From Gloeopeniophorella convolvens (taxonomy: Eukaryota > Basidiomycota > Agaricomycetes > Russulales), in NCBI GenBank assembly GCA_022496205.1, contig WTXD01000024.1, forward strand, positions 62,001 to 126,000: a stretch of 64,000 nucleotides of DNA. Direction: 5' to 3'. Below, piece by piece: positions 11,807 through 24,176 of this stretch. The notes beneath the pieces were generated by a model. The model was not told the DNA's origin, searched no databases, and worked only from the letters and a program-made list of their open reading frames with translations. The position numbers and the translations under genes were made by a program. The first letter of the stretch is position 1; each line of letters opens with the position of its first letter.

Positions 11807-12400
11807 TCCAACAGTCCATATATCACCCCGGTCACCCTGGCAGCCGGCCGTCTGTCACGCGCGCCGCGCAAGATCGAACGTGACCGCGCGCCCGTGCGCC
11901 TCGCCCACGCTCCCGCCCGGGCTGTCGCCCTCCTCCCGCTCAGGCGAAGGCGACGGCGCGCGGCTCCCGCAGGCGACATCCCCGCAGAGCGCGGCGCCTC
12001 GTCCGCCCAGCGGACCGAGTGCGCGGGCGACGCCTCGCGGGACCCGCGCGCGCTGCCCTTGAGTGACGCGAGCCGGCGGTGCCGCGGCCGCGGCCGGCGG
12101 CGCTCGCTGCTGCTGCCCGCGGGCAGCTGGGATAGCGAGTCCGTGGGCAGCGGCGGCTCCGTGGACGGCGCGTCGGGCTCGGCGGGCGTGGGCGGGTCTT
12201 CCTCTGGCTCGGACACCCATGCCTCGTCGTCCCCAGCGGCGGGCGCGGGCGCGTGGACGACCACGCCTTCCTCCCATGGGTGCGGGTGCGGATGCGGCGA
12301 GCGCGAGCGGTGTGCGCGCGCGTGCGGGTGCAGGAGATGAGGGAGGTATCGCTCGACCTCATGCGGGACGTGCCGCATCATGCCGCTGACGAACGCGTCC
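11807..12400 (-). pseudogene. Fragment of the Na+/H+ antiporter 3' end (dispersed duplicate)
   Basis: This block is closely similar, in the same orientation, to 17911-18526. That interval is about 40 bp of 3' flank plus the C-terminal tail coding region of the antiporter. Shared landmarks on the minus strand are VPHEVERYLPHL, SRSPHPHPHP, WEEGVVVHAP, EEDPPTPAE, TDSLSQLPAGSS and RRPRPRHRRLASLKGS. One base is missing near 11966 compared with the parent, so after MSPAG the reading frame is lost. A short in-frame stretch present in the parent (PTPLAPAP region) is also missing. There is no transmembrane part, so it cannot encode a transporter. It may be transcribed as a minus-strand open frame of up to 289 codons (11719-12588), but its ends are not homologous to anything nearby. 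Confidence 0.85.
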
Positions 12401-14490
12401 ACCATCATCAAAACGGCCAAGTCCCGGGACGGCACGGTGAGCACGGTCTGGCGGACCGATCGGGCCCGTGCCCGCCCGTGCCAGCTCAGGCCCCCCGAAA
12501 ATCCCCCAATAGGTCGGATGATCAGATTTGAACAAGCCCACTCGCGCAGCCCGTAGGCCCACATGTAAACAAACGACCTACTCACCAATGAGAGAAATGG
12601 CGATCGAGATTAAGTCGAGATAGCCAACCTGCACTAAGTTCTAAATACTGTATCCCCCTCCTATCACGGTCTGGAGAAACGAAAGCGGTCAGTCAGAACA
12701 GCCCTAAATCAAACACGTGACACAGGTTCCCGTGCCCTCAGACTACCATGCGACGCTACCCTACAGGTATGACAAGTCGGTTTAACCGGGAGACTCGTGG
12801 GCGCTCGGATACGTAGAAACAGACAAGGCTCGATGGAAGGCAGTGTGTGTAGACCGGCACGTTTCTGATAGAGATACGCAATCCCTCTCCCCTCAACGTC
12901 CTCAGATCGCTGGAAGGTTCCATCCGTGGTTGAGCAACCGAAATTTGGGGGTGGCCGCAGTACGATGAGTCGCGTGATACGTGTCCAAGTTAGCACACAT
13001 AAGTGCTACGACTGTTATCACGAACGAGATTGCATCAGAGGATGAGATCTTGAGAGTTGATACAGTCAATTGACAGTATGATCGCTGCAGTAGGATGCGG
13101 GCTTAGACAGACGATGCGAACAAGACTTAGTATGAGAGCAAAAGCATGCGTGAGAGTTGGACCGTAGGAGGTACTGAACAGAAGCGATGCCGCTGATGCA
13201 TCTCCTATTTGCCAGCACGGTGTTGATAGGGGAAACAGGGCGCCAGAGATGCTGAGACTAGGCGCCACAGGGAAGGAAGTGGGTGCAGTTGCGGCGCCGT
13301 AAGCCTATGAGTTGTTCGACACCAGAACTCGAGAACCAAAGCGTTCGGACATAAGCCGGAAGTTGCTGCGCCCGCGATAGTCACAGTAAATAATGCCAGC
13401 CTTGGGCTCTGATGGCGCTCGACGGCTCTGACGTGCACCTGGGCGCTTTAACAAGGGAGCGTAGCACAGCAGCCACCTAATCATGATCGAAGGTGTGCGG
13501 GGAAATAGATGGGCACACACGCGCGCGCTGATGTCGAGGCCCGCAGAGTTCCAAAATGGTGCGCTCAGACGGCGGTGATGATGCCGGTGTTTGATAGGTA
13601 AGTGGGCGCGTCAAAACAACGACGTCGAACGGCCCCGTCACGCGTGGCGTGGGCGGAGCCGCGTGGCAACGTGCGCCAAACAAACTTGGACACCTACCAT
13701 TCGCGGAACAGTGTGCGTCACAAGGCGAGCCTTCTGCTGCCTTCTGCTGCATTTTACCGGAAAAGCCGCACGATGGATGCTTCTGGTGTGGTTATCAGGT
13801 GCGTCCATGCGCGCAGGCTGTGTGCCTGTTCTAGGTGCTTATCGTCCTCTGCTGTCGCAGGCTGTCAGCCCGGTCACCTCGATGCGGCAAAGGAATTCGA
13901 TTCGTGCGCATGCGCATGCGCCATACGCCGCTGAGGAGGGGTAAGGCGCAGACAAGAGTCCTACCTTGGCTGTCGCAACTTGGAATCGCTGCGCAAGATA
14001 ATGAAAGTCTCCCTGGGAAGACTCGCTGTATTGGAAGGGGTTCGGTGCATCTGAACCCCGAGCTCCAACTTAGGCCACGTTTGCTATATGTTGGTCTCTA
14101 TGGTGCCTGTTGGAAGTCCGATGACGCAGCCGATGTGCAGAACTACGGCATCTGATGACATCGCGGTGGTGGATGCTGTGGTTACTACTGGCCAGGGAGT
14201 GCGCAGCCCTGCGAGTCCCACAGACTAGGTTGTTTCGAGCCGACGTGGAGGAGACTTGGAGACGTGGTGCCTGTTGGACTCCCATGGTCAAGGAGATTTA
14301 CTTCCCAGCTGGAGACCGCAGTGGATATCCTGTATCTCGGAATGGTTTGTGGTGAGCGGCGCTGTTCCATTCCGGAGGACTGACAGACTGCTCTTCCGTT
14401 CTTTACCCAGAAGAGCGTCCATTGGGTGATGTTCTCTCCCTGCCTCATTCTATTTCTGCTCTCGGAATGACGCTATCACACCCCCTCCCC
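12401..14490. other. Intergenic, no gene supported
   Basis: Open frames are 60-117 codons and overlap in several frames, for example three plus-strand frames at 13591-13944. A short CFWCG motif near 13768 is followed by a possible intron and PGHLD near 13873, but the spacing does not fit a CCHC zinc knuckle. The last ~200 bp contain the promoter of the aspartic protease. Confidence 0.55.
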
Positions 14491-14496
14491 CACATA

Positions 14497-14502
14497 TATA
14501 AA
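14497..14502 (+). promoter_or_regulatory. TATA box of the aspartic protease gene
   Basis: TATAAA lies 52 bp before the ATG at 14554. It is followed by a C/T-rich stretch (14507-14530) and an ACACC start context. Spacing and context are typical of a strongly expressed basidiomycete gene. Confidence 0.6.
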
Positions 14503-14553
14503 GCCTCCCATTGTCCTCCTCTCTCCATCACACTTCAACTACACTTGAACACC

Positions 14554-16272
14554 ATGTCGCTCGCCACTCAGTCTCTCCGCTTCACCTCTCAGGTCAAACT
14601 TGCAGATGGTGCCCGCACCATCATTGCTCGCGACAGGGCTCGCGCCCAGAAGCTTCTTGCGGGCGTCCAGCCCCATGGCCCCAACGCTCACCACCTACTC
14701 GAGCTGCGCGCTCGCGGTGCGCACCATAGGCATGGACGTCACCACCACGGGCAGGGCGAAGCGACACAGAACCTCTTGCCGGCCGCGACGCTGCCGGCGA
14801 CACCATCGACGTCACTGACGCTGGTCAGTCCCAGTCTGTGCCCTTCATGCTAGGACGCTGACCCGCCCCAGCCGTCACGTACACTGCGTCGGTGGGCGTT
14901 GGCAGCCCCGCGACGGATTATACGCTCCTTATCGATACAGGTAGTTCCAACACCTGGGTTGGGGCGGGTAAAAAGTATAAGCAAACAAGCACGAGCAAAA
15001 GCACCGGGAAGAAAGTCGTAAGTGACCCCTTTCGTTCATTTATACCCACGCCTTGTGCTCACTTCTGTCTCCCAGAGTGTCAGCTACGGGTCCGGCTCCT
15101 TCTCTGGAACCGAATGTACGTATCCCTCGACGCCTAGGCGCTAAGTGCCGATCCTGCGCCACCGCAGAATCTGACTCCTTTGAGAATAGTCACGGATCAA
15201 GTCACTCTCGCGTCTGAGCTCGTCATCCAGTCTCAGAGCATCGGTGTTGCCTCAACCGCGCAGGGCTTTGATGATGTCGATGGCATCCTTGGGTATGACG
15301 ATGCCTTCCGAGACAGTCTGACACATCGCTGACAGCATATATACAGCATCGGCCCGGTTGACCTCACCGAGGGCACCGTCGGTGGGCAGACTCCTGTGCC
15401 CACCGTGACCGACAACCTGTTCAAGCAGGGGACGATCTCCACCGAATCAATTGGCATCTTCTATCAGCCCTCGACCTCCGCTGAATCTGTCGCCAATGGC
15501 GAGCTAACCTTTGGAGGCGTCGACTCGACCAAGTATGTTCTATTTATGGACCAACCGACGATCGTGTGACTGACAGGCTCTTGACAGGACTACGGGCGAT
15601 GTGAACTTCGTCCCTATCACGGGCACCTCGCCCGCGAGCGCATACTGGGGCATCGACCAGGACGTTACGTACGGTTCGAGCGGCGAGTCGATCCTCAGCT
15701 CTACCGCCGGCATCGTCGACACTGGCACGACCCTGGTCCTCATCGCTACCGGTGCGCTTCTTCGTGGCTCAAACGGCTATCCTTATCTGACACCGTCCAC
15801 AGACGCATTCCAGGCGTACCAGAAAGCCACCGGCGCGAAGCTCGACCAGTTCGTCGCGCTCAGCACGCAGCCGACGCTTGTTCACTGACGCTGTCCCGTA
15901 ATAGGTCCACCGGCCTGCTGACGCTGACCGCATCGCAGTTCGAGAATCTGCAATCGCTGTTCTTCAACATCGGAGGCGTGCAGTACGAACTCACGCCGAA
16001 CGCGCAGATCTGGCCGCGCGCGCTGAACAGCCAGCTCGGCGGCACTGAGGGTGACATCTACCTCGTCGTGAGCGACCTCGGTAGCCCATCTGGCCAGGGC
16101 CTCGACTTCATCAGTACGCTTCTTGCTTGCCTCGTACTTGATTATGAGCTGACAGGCGATGGTGTATGCAGACGGTTTCACGTTCCTGCAGCGCTTCTAC
16201 AGCGTGTTCGACGTGACCAACTCGCAGGTCGGGCTGGCGACCACGGCGTTCACCGACGCAGAGACCAACTGA
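14554..16272 (+). CDS. Aspartic peptidase A1, polyporopepsin-like
   Basis: Ten exons were inferred: 14554-14664, 14730-14823, 14872-15017, 15076-15115, 15190-15292, 15347-15532, 15588-15751, 15803-15848, 15905-16113 and 16172-16272. All phases are consistent and give 399 residues, the usual polyporopepsin precursor size. A propeptide (about residues 1-70) contains the ARDRARAQKLL motif. The first catalytic Asp is in LLIDTGSSNTW and the second in GIVDTGTTL. YGSGSFSGTE is the flap region, with the catalytic-site Tyr. Residues from AVTYTASVGVGSP onward match the mature enzyme. The start ATG has a TATA box 52 bp upstream. The N terminus (MSLATQSLRF) has no clear hydrophobic signal peptide, so secretion is not evident from sequence. 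Intron 8 starts with the weaker donor GTTCGT. Function: acid endopeptidase. Confidence 0.9.
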
Positions 16273-16448
16273 CGCACGGATGCAACGCCCGTCCGAGCGG
16301 CGCTATAAGACGTGAAGTCGATCGAACCTGTTTCTTGTGGGAAGACGTTTTATTCTGTCGTTTTCTTGTTCGAACCCTGTGACTCAATGGACTCGCTTTT
16401 GTACATACGAAGATAGGAGACAGGAGTTGTAAATCGAGCGTGTATAAC

Positions 16449-17027
16449 CAGTATAAATGCGTGTTGGGTCAAATGCAACTATCTTGTCGAGAAGTACGAC
16501 TTCGGGCACAGTCCAGATAAGACCCGCCAGGTCGAATCCCAGCATCACCGGCGCCGAGCAGTTCTGGTCCCAGCAGGCGCGGCGGCCAGGGCAAGCGCCG
16601 GATGGGCTCTATCAACGACACATACAACTTAAGCATTTTTAGGCCACGGCGCCTCATCGCAGAAGATAGAAGGCAGAAGCAGACCTTCAATGAAGGAGGA
16701 ACGGCCAAGGTCGTAGCGCTGAGCCTCATTATACGTCCGCCGAGGATGATCGGAACATCTATGACCAGTATACATAAATGCGTGCTGGATCCGATACAGT
16801 CAGCCTCTTGCCAAGAGGTACAACTTTGCGCGCAATGTGGGTAAGCGCCAGGGCAAGCGCCAGCTGTGCCCTATCAGCGATGCATACGACTTAAGCATCT
16901 TGCAGGCCACAGCGCCTCATCACAGGAGATAAAAGGCACAACCAGTCCTTTAATGAAGAAGGAGCGGTCAAGATCGTAGCGCTGAACTTCAGCATACGCC
17001 CGCCGAGGGTGGCCGGCACGTCTAAGC
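16449..17027. repeat. Diverged tandem duplication of a ~290-bp unit
   Basis: Copy 1 (16449-16763) and copy 2 (16764-17027) share, in order, ACCAGTAT.AAATGCGTG(T/C)TGG, GGCAAGCGCC, TATCA(A/G)CGA(C/T), ACTTAAGCAT, GGCCAC(G/A)GCGCCTCATC, AATGAAG(G/A)AGGA and GTAGCGCTGA. Copy 1 has about 50 extra bases. The unit starts about 175 bp downstream of the protease stop. No coding function was recognised on either strand. Confidence 0.75.
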
Positions 17028-17952
17028 AGACAAGTAGGATACGAAGAGAACAGTGAACCCTGCCCTCAGGAAGCCGGCCTCAGCTGTTGCATGGTTCACC
17101 CTGGCAAGAGCAACTAGGACATTCACATCGACATCTCCGGGAAGAAGCCAGTGTAGAAGTTGTTGACATCACCGGACGCTGAGGCGCTCGATTCGCCCAA
17201 GCAGCCGAAGTCCAGACCGCCAGCACTACCAAGCACTATGTCGGACGTCGGCTGCAAAGGCCGTCCGAGTTGAGCACCGTCCACTTGTTAATAAGAGAGT
17301 CAATGCACAGAAGAGAAGAGCAGCAACGGCTCTCGGAGGCGTTTGGGATACGTGACCGTGGAAGTCCGAGCGGGTGCGCGTTTCAGCTGATGTTCAATGT
17401 AACGTTCGTCGGCCTCAAGGCTCATACGTCCGCAACTCCGAGCTCGAGAGGGACGATTGGGCTTGTTGCTCCTTGCAGGAAGGCGACGTTGTAGTTGGAT
17501 GGAGGGCGCAGGGTCGGCTGTCTCGGACCACGGCCAACGCTGACGGCCTTTAATGGGCGCGCTCAGGGACAAGGGCCACCGCGGCCACCTCCGAGCTCGA
17601 GCCTCCTGAATTGGCATATAAGTTCACACGATACGCCTCGCACCAATGGGCACCCACTGCCGGCAACCTCACACAGAAACCAACGTATGCGCTACAATTC
17701 TGGTGACGACGGCGGCAAGCCTGGACATGCGGTAGGGGTAAGAAAGGGGGCACTAGGAGGTAATACGTGCGGCTCTATGTACACTATATACAAACCATGG
17801 AATGCTCGGGCACATGCGTATAACACAAATCAGAAGAGAAAAAGAGATGCAAGAAAGCAAACAGGAGCACGGAAGAAGAACGAAGACGCACTCGATACAC
17901 ACAGCACAGATCCAACAGTCCATATATCACCCCAGCCGGCCGTCCGTCCGAA
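17028..17952. other. Intergenic and antiporter 3' flank
   Basis: No gene is supported. Minus-strand frames of at most 105 codons at 17300-17617 lack family resemblance. The last part, from 17911, is the antiporter 3' flank that is duplicated at 11807. Confidence 0.5.
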
Positions 17953-20900
17953 TCACGCGCGCCGCGCAAGATCAAACGTGACCGCGCGCCCGCGCGCCTC
18001 GCTCACGCTGCCGCCCGGACTGTCGCCCTCCTCCCGCTCAGGCGAAGGCGACGGCGCGCGGCTGCCCGCAGGCGACATGCCCGCAGAGCGCGGCGCCTCG
18101 TCCGCCCAGCGGACCGAGCGCGCGGGCGACGCCTCGCGCGACCCGCGCGCGCTGCCCTTGAGCGACGCGAGCCGGCGGTGCCGCGGCCGCGGCCGGCGGC
18201 GCTCGCTGCTGCTGCCCGCGGGCAGCTGCGACAGCGAGTCCGTGGGCAGCGGGGGCTCCGTGGCCGGCGCGTCGAGCTCGGCGGGCGTGGGTGGGTCTTC
18301 CTCTGGCTCGGACGCCCATGCCTCGTCGTCCTCTGCGGCGGGCGCGGGCGCGAGCGGCGTCGGCTCGGGCGCGTGCACGACCACGCCTTCCTCCCATGGG
18401 TGCGGGTGTGGGTGCGGATGCGGCGAGCGCGAGCGGTGTGCGCGCGCGTGCGGGTGCGGGAGATGAGGGAGGTGTCGCTCGACCTCGTGCGGGACGTGCC
18501 GCATCACGCCGCCGACGAACGCATCCGCCGCGCGGTGCACGGCGGCATGTCCGCCGTGGAACGCGCGCGTGATGCGGTCGCCGTCTCCGGGTCCGTATGC
18601 GTTGCGCTGCACTTCGACCTCGACCTGCGAGCTGGCGTTAGCGACCCCGCAAGCAAGTTGAGCACGAGGCGCGCACCTCTTCACCGGGCCCCATGCGCCG
18701 CTCGATGATGCGGTGCGGGCCCTCCTTCCACTCTGCGAGGACCTCCGCGCCGTCGGGCGCGTTGTCCGCCTTCGCCTCATCTGGCGCGTCACCTTCAGCG
18801 TCACCTCTGCCGTCGCTCTCCTGCGCGGCGACGGTGCCCGCGTCAGTCTCCGCGCTGTCCTCCCGTTGCGGCGAGTCGCGGTGATTGTGCTCGTGGTGCT
18901 CGCGCTTCTCGTCAACGGTGCCAGTGGTGTCGGCAGTGTCGCTCGAGCGGTCCGTCATGCGCTCCTTCTCGCTCGCGGCCTCCGCTTCGCCGCGCTCCAT
19001 GACGTTCGCAGGATCGCGATTGATGACGACATCCTCGGCGCGGTCGACGCGCCGCGTGTGCATTTGCCACTCGGGCAAGCTTGGCTGGCGCGACCACGTG
19101 CGCGTGACAGTTGTCACGCGACGCCCGAGCGAGAAGAACGGGATCGAGAGTCCGTGGATGAGGATTGAGCAGACGACCATGAATGCGACGATGGGCTGGA
19201 TCGTCGCGGCGAGTAGTTCGGCCTGGTTCGCGGGCGGGTTTTGCGGCCGCGGGAGTGTCTCGGCCGCCAGTGTCGAGATGAAGACGGCGCCTATATCACG
19301 TGCGTCAGCAAGCGCTTGAAAGGAAGCGCGATTTAAGGGTGCGTACCAATGCCCATGGGCCCAAAGTGCCCGCTAAAGAGCGCCTCGCGGAAGCTCTTGA
19401 TATCCGGGATCCATTTGTATAATGCGATCAAGGCAGGCAGGCGGCGCAGCAGCAGCACGAGAATGGCAATCGAGATGAGTCGACCGACCGAGAGCGAGGT
19501 CACGGGGTCCGAGAACGCGTTGAATGGCGTCCACGCGCCGACAAAGACGAACGCAGCAACGTTGAAAAGCAGGTCGATGACTGAGGAGAAGACGGATGCC
19601 TCGGTCTGCTTGTTGAAGAAACCGTCCCAGGCGAAGGCTGTCCCGCACGCGAACGCGGCGAGGAGGTCGTCTGACCCCAGAAGCGTCGTCGTGCCGATCG
19701 TGAGCAGCGCGAGAGAGACGTATTGTGCGACGTAAGACTGGCGATCGATCAGGTCTTTGCGCTCGCAGAACTTCATGAGATGGCGGAAGCCGTAACCAAG
19801 CATCGATCCCCAAATGATCCCGAGCACAACTTCATCTGCACACCCGAAGTTAGATATTGAAAGTATGAAGGGGTTGCCCACGCACAGAGCCATAATATGA
19901 GGAACCAGTCCTTGACGGCTTCGCCGGTTGTGCGATCAAGTGTGAGATAGAGCGCGATGTAGAGGAAGGGGAATGCCGCGCCGTCGTTGCAACCCGACTC
20001 GGCAGCGAGTAGGTGCCGCAGATGTGCAGGCACATGCTTGTCTGCATATTTTCCTCCGACGACCGCCGCGGCGAGAATCGGGTCCGTAGGCGTCAGACAC
20101 GCGGCGATGGCGAGCGACGACAAGAAGTTGAGATGCGGGATGAGGGCGTAAATGAGGCCAGCGGAAACGAACCAGCCCTGCGCGTCAAGATCGAAATCAG
20201 CCTCTGTAAGCCGGAGATGGCTGCGGGGAGACGCGGCAGAAGCGCGACGTACCCATGTCATTACAGGGAAGAGAAGAAATAAGAGGCTCTTCCAATGCCG
20301 GTACATGTACTTTTTCGGGAGCTCAACGCCGATGGCAAACACGCCAATGGCGAGGACGACGCGAGAGAATTCGAGAGTGATAGTGTTGGTGGTTTCAATA
20401 GAATTGCCCCACGAACGGGGGTCGAATATGCCTGCCCCATAGGGACCTGAAACAAATCAGCGGTGAGCAAACGTCGGTGTTCCGCTTGGCGCGCAGGGTG
20501 ACGTGCGTGAAAAGAAGCAGAAGGGCGTCCGCCGCAGCCGTAATGCGTAGAGACGAGCTCACGAAACGCACACCTGCGCCACTCGAGTCCGGTGCTGCAG
20601 CGCGCTGAGCCCACTTGGCCGCCCCTGCCAATAGATGCGTGCACGGGCCAAGCGCACTGAGGCAAGGGCTCAGCCGGTCTTGGCATGGAAAGTTCGCGAG
20701 AGATAGAGACGCCGCGGGTAAAGCAAAAGGGAAAGCCCGTGACATATGGGGATAAGGCTCACCGATGATGACGCCGAAAAGGAAAGCCCAGCAGGCCTCG
20801 CCTATGTAGAGCTGCGGCAGGGGCACATTAAGACGACGCGCCAAAGTGACAGATGAACATTAGAGCGCACCTTTTCCCGTATGAAGAGCGAAAACATGCC

Positions 20901-21108
20901 AAACTGTGGAAGAGACGCCGGCGTGTGGCCAGTCAGCAGGGGCGCGTGCCTGTGTAGACGTGCGAGCGACTGACGAAGACAACGAAGCCGCCGAGGCAGG
21001 CATAGACGATGTGTGGTGTAGACACCTCAAACTGCGAGAGATAGGTGAGCGGAAGGTGCAGTGACGTAGAGAACAACAAGGACCGGGACGGACAGGATGG
21101 AAATGCAT
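17953..21108 (-). CDS. NHA1: Plasma-membrane Na+/H+ antiporter, Nha1/Sod2 type
   Basis: Nine exons on the minus strand: 21108-21094, 21031-20975, 20903-20871, 20811-20763, 20446-20253, 20177-19886, 19835-19347, 19290-18677 and 18624-17953. All phases agree, giving 804 residues. The first exon is only 15 nt (MHFHP); it is chosen because FEVSTPHIVYACLGG, the usual Nha1 start, follows directly, and its donor GTCCGT is non-consensus. Family motifs: LYIGEACWAFLFG, ELPKKYMYRHWKS, CLTPTDPILAAAVVGG and the ion-binding region AESGCNDGAAFP. About 12 hydrophobic segments are visible. After about residue 440 a long hydrophilic Glu/Asp/Ser/Pro tail follows, as in fungal Nha1, where the tail is regulatory. 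The gene exchanges cytosolic Na+/K+ for external H+. Its 3' end was copied to 11.8-12.4 kb. Confidence 0.92.
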
Positions 21109-24100
21109 TGCGAGACGTGAGGTGCGGTGTAAGTCGGAACGAGAATGAGAATGAGAGCGTGGACAGGTCGTGCAGGGCGTGCGGTGCGGGTGTGGAGATC
21201 GTTAGGGGCGGTACGCGCACGTCGGGTGGGGGGAAACCGCGACGGCGACGGTAGAGCAGCAGAAAGGGGGGGAGGTGGTGTGGTGTTGGAGAGGGAGAAA
21301 GACGAGGGTGATAAGGAGCGCCCGGTCGGAAACGACTATGAATTGGTGACTTTTGGATGACCGTTCCTTCTCCCGTGCCGATGGTCCTACTGAATCTCAG
21401 ATTCGGCTCGTGGCGCTTCCAAGACAGCGTCAGGCACGCCCCCGCCCGTTTTGGTTCTCCCATCTCCTCTCGTGGCTTGGCTCCTTCGGCCGTCCCCCGC
21501 CCTGCCCTGGGCTCCGCCCCCGCACACACCAGCTCGACGCCCTCCGGGACAAGCACCCGCGCATCCTGGCCAGCCCAGCGGCCTCTGAGCTCCGTTGTAC
21601 GGTGACCGGTGACACCCCACCTCAAACAACACCTCCTCTGTCAGTCTTACGTTACGCCCAAAACATGTGGCGTCTCGGCTCCTCCACCCCCTTGCGCGCA
21701 CCCTCTTCCTCGTTCTCCCAGCCCAAGCAAACGGTGGCGTCTTCTGCTCCACCCTCATCGATGCCCGCCCTTGCGGCGGCCGTGGCCGTGGTGTCGGCCG
21801 ACGGGGCCCACGGCGCGCCGCAGGAGGGCGGCGGACGTCGCGCTGCCCCGCCGGCTGTCGCACACTCCCCGGCGCGCTCGGTGTCCCGTGCGCGGATCTC
21901 TGCGTCACTAGCCCGCCGCACGCACAACACGCGTTGTCTGCACGCCGCATTACTGCACTTGCGCAGCTTGGCCCGGCGTCTCCGCCGCGTGCGTAAGCCG
22001 CTGCGGGGTCTTGCGGGGGTGGGGAAATGACTTACATAGTGCGGCTGGCTTACGCGCTATCCGCATGCTCGCCTGACTTTACAGAAACCCGGAGCTCGAT
22101 CTGGAGGCGCAGCTCATAAGTTACTCAAATGGTAAGACTCAAGTGGTAAGTAAGTGTGTAATGGGGTGACGCGTCGGCCTGGCGCTGTCAGTGCGTTATC
22201 GGCGGGCGTCTGCTCGATAGGGTAGCGCTGGCGTTCAGGTATAGCGCGTGTCCCTGCCCTAGGACAGCAACTTGCAGATTCGTTACATGCTATTGCATTG
22301 TCTAGCTGAAGCGCTGACACGCGAGGATCGGCATGCACATTATGCCACTGGGCCGGTCCCGATCTCAATGCGTCGGAAGCATGTATCTGGCGTGAAGACT
22401 AACTGTATATGCAAAGCACGCGATCTTCTGTTCGGTGCTATTCCTGTCGCCCCTTCCATATTCTAGGGTTCTGTGTTTTGCTCTATCTAGGGTCTATTGA
22501 TCTATCGCAGTTATCTTCTACGCTGCAAATGCGGCGCTTAACTTTACTGGGAGAGTGTAATTGGCCGGGCACTTCGGCCGACCCGAGGAACTGCTTACCC
22601 AGCGCTGCCCTTCGGCCCCGTGCGCCCGATGTGTGGGTGGGTGCGGGGGATAACGATGTGCCGCGCTTCGTTGCCTCCGTATTCGATCCACTTCACATAG
22701 GTCTCAGAATGCCTTCTGGAATCCGGATTGCATGTGTCTGCTCTATCTACACTGCAGGCTTCTTGCTTCGGTGGGGAGCCCTGATTCTTCGTATACTGGG
22801 TCCCGGCATGCTACGCCGCTTAACTTTGCGGCGTTGCTGAGGGATGTGGCTGGGACCAGCTGGGACCACCGATTGCTGCTATGATGTACGACCTTCCATT
22901 GGCGGCCGCTCGTCGCACCTACGCAAGATGCGTTGCGCGTGCTGCACAGATGTCTATAATACCCTGGATTAGCCATCTTGCTTCCTCAATGCCCTCTGCC
23001 GCTGTGTTGTGCCAATCAAGAACCAGCTGTCGCGAGGCTACTCACCGCTTCCCACGCCTTGCATCCGCGATCCGCTCCCCATCCCGCGAAATGCACTCAT
23101 CTCGCCTCAGACCATTCGTCGAACGCGTATAGTTCATTTCTTAAGCACGCGCAGAGCGTTCGGATTCGCCGACATTAGCTGCCACATGTGCGCCGCGATC
23201 GGAGGGCCTTTTGCTGCGGCTGCGTTTCATCTCGGCACACGATATAGTGGGCGTGCTTGCGGCCCTTTATACATCTGTGCTGCCTATCTGGCCTGTGCCG
23301 CTCGGCTTGTGCGTGCTGTTGAACTGACGTCGTGAGAGCGCCGATCGTCTGCGAAGGACGCGTATAGCATGTTGGTTGCCTTCTGTGTCTATGTGTCCAA
23401 CTCCACCGCTCGACACAGCGTGCGGTGGGCTTAGGGGTACGAGTCAGCGGTCACGGACGTGAGCTTGCGGAGTCACATCCTGTGCGTTGTCGGCTTCAGC
23501 CCAGGGTTGTAGAAGCGCTCGTGAGAGAGCGCGGGCTGGCGTCCCCCGCATGTGCACCTGTTGGGTTATCTGTGCGCTTCTGTTTCTGCAGCTGTGTCGG
23601 CGGTGTTTGTGGCGCCGTGCGTGCACCTACCTCCCTGTGCGTCAGCGGACATCGTCATGCTTCGGTGATGTATGGTGCACTTGAATATTAGTCCGACGAG
23701 GGTCCGTCTGGGGGATGTTCACAGTTGTTATTCACAAATTCTTCAGGTCCGTCAGCATCTCATACGGTCCGACGCTCGTCCTTCTGTGCACCCAAATGCC
23801 TCTAATGTTGTTCGTATCCTGGTACCACGGCAATTCGGTGCCGGCATGCGATTGCATATTTGCGCTACCAATGAAAACGTCTATGTGACAACCGTGAACG
23901 AATCCCCGGTGCTCAGAAAGAACTATGTATCGGTGCTACCGGGAGTACTATGTATAGCTATCCAGTTTCCCTAGAATAGCGAGAACTCAGTGATGCGACA
24001 ATGTGCCTGTATCATCGACAAAATCTGACCCCAAGGACATCCAACTTGATCACATATACCCTACCGGCAACATTATGGATACTCCGACTGATTGTAGCTG

Positions 24101-24176
24101 GTCCATCACCAGGGCGTCTCGCGTTTCTGGTGGTGTAAGGCAATCCGGTCCCGCATGCAGACAAAACAAAAGATAT
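21109..24176. other. Long intergenic region upstream of the antiporter
   Basis: The first ~900 bp are GC-rich with overlapping open frames on both strands (for example 225 codons plus at 21353-22030 and 187 codons minus at 21387-21950) that show no family similarity. This is probably promoter and 5' leader of the antiporter. From 22030 onward there is no coding signal. A short GCGGCGCTTAACTTT-like motif occurs twice (about 22530 and 22810). Confidence 0.5.

Noticed and set aside
11719..12588. 289-codon minus frame taken as an independent gene
   Set aside because: Its central part is the frameshifted copy of the antiporter tail and its ends are unrelated DNA.
13591..13944. Three overlapping plus frames and a CFWCG...PGHLD zinc-knuckle-like motif
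   Set aside because: Spacing does not fit C-x2-C-x4-H-x4-C and no Gag-like context is present.
21353..22030. 225-codon plus frame upstream of the antiporter
   Set aside because: GC-rich low-complexity with an equally open antisense frame; better explained as promoter/leader DNA.
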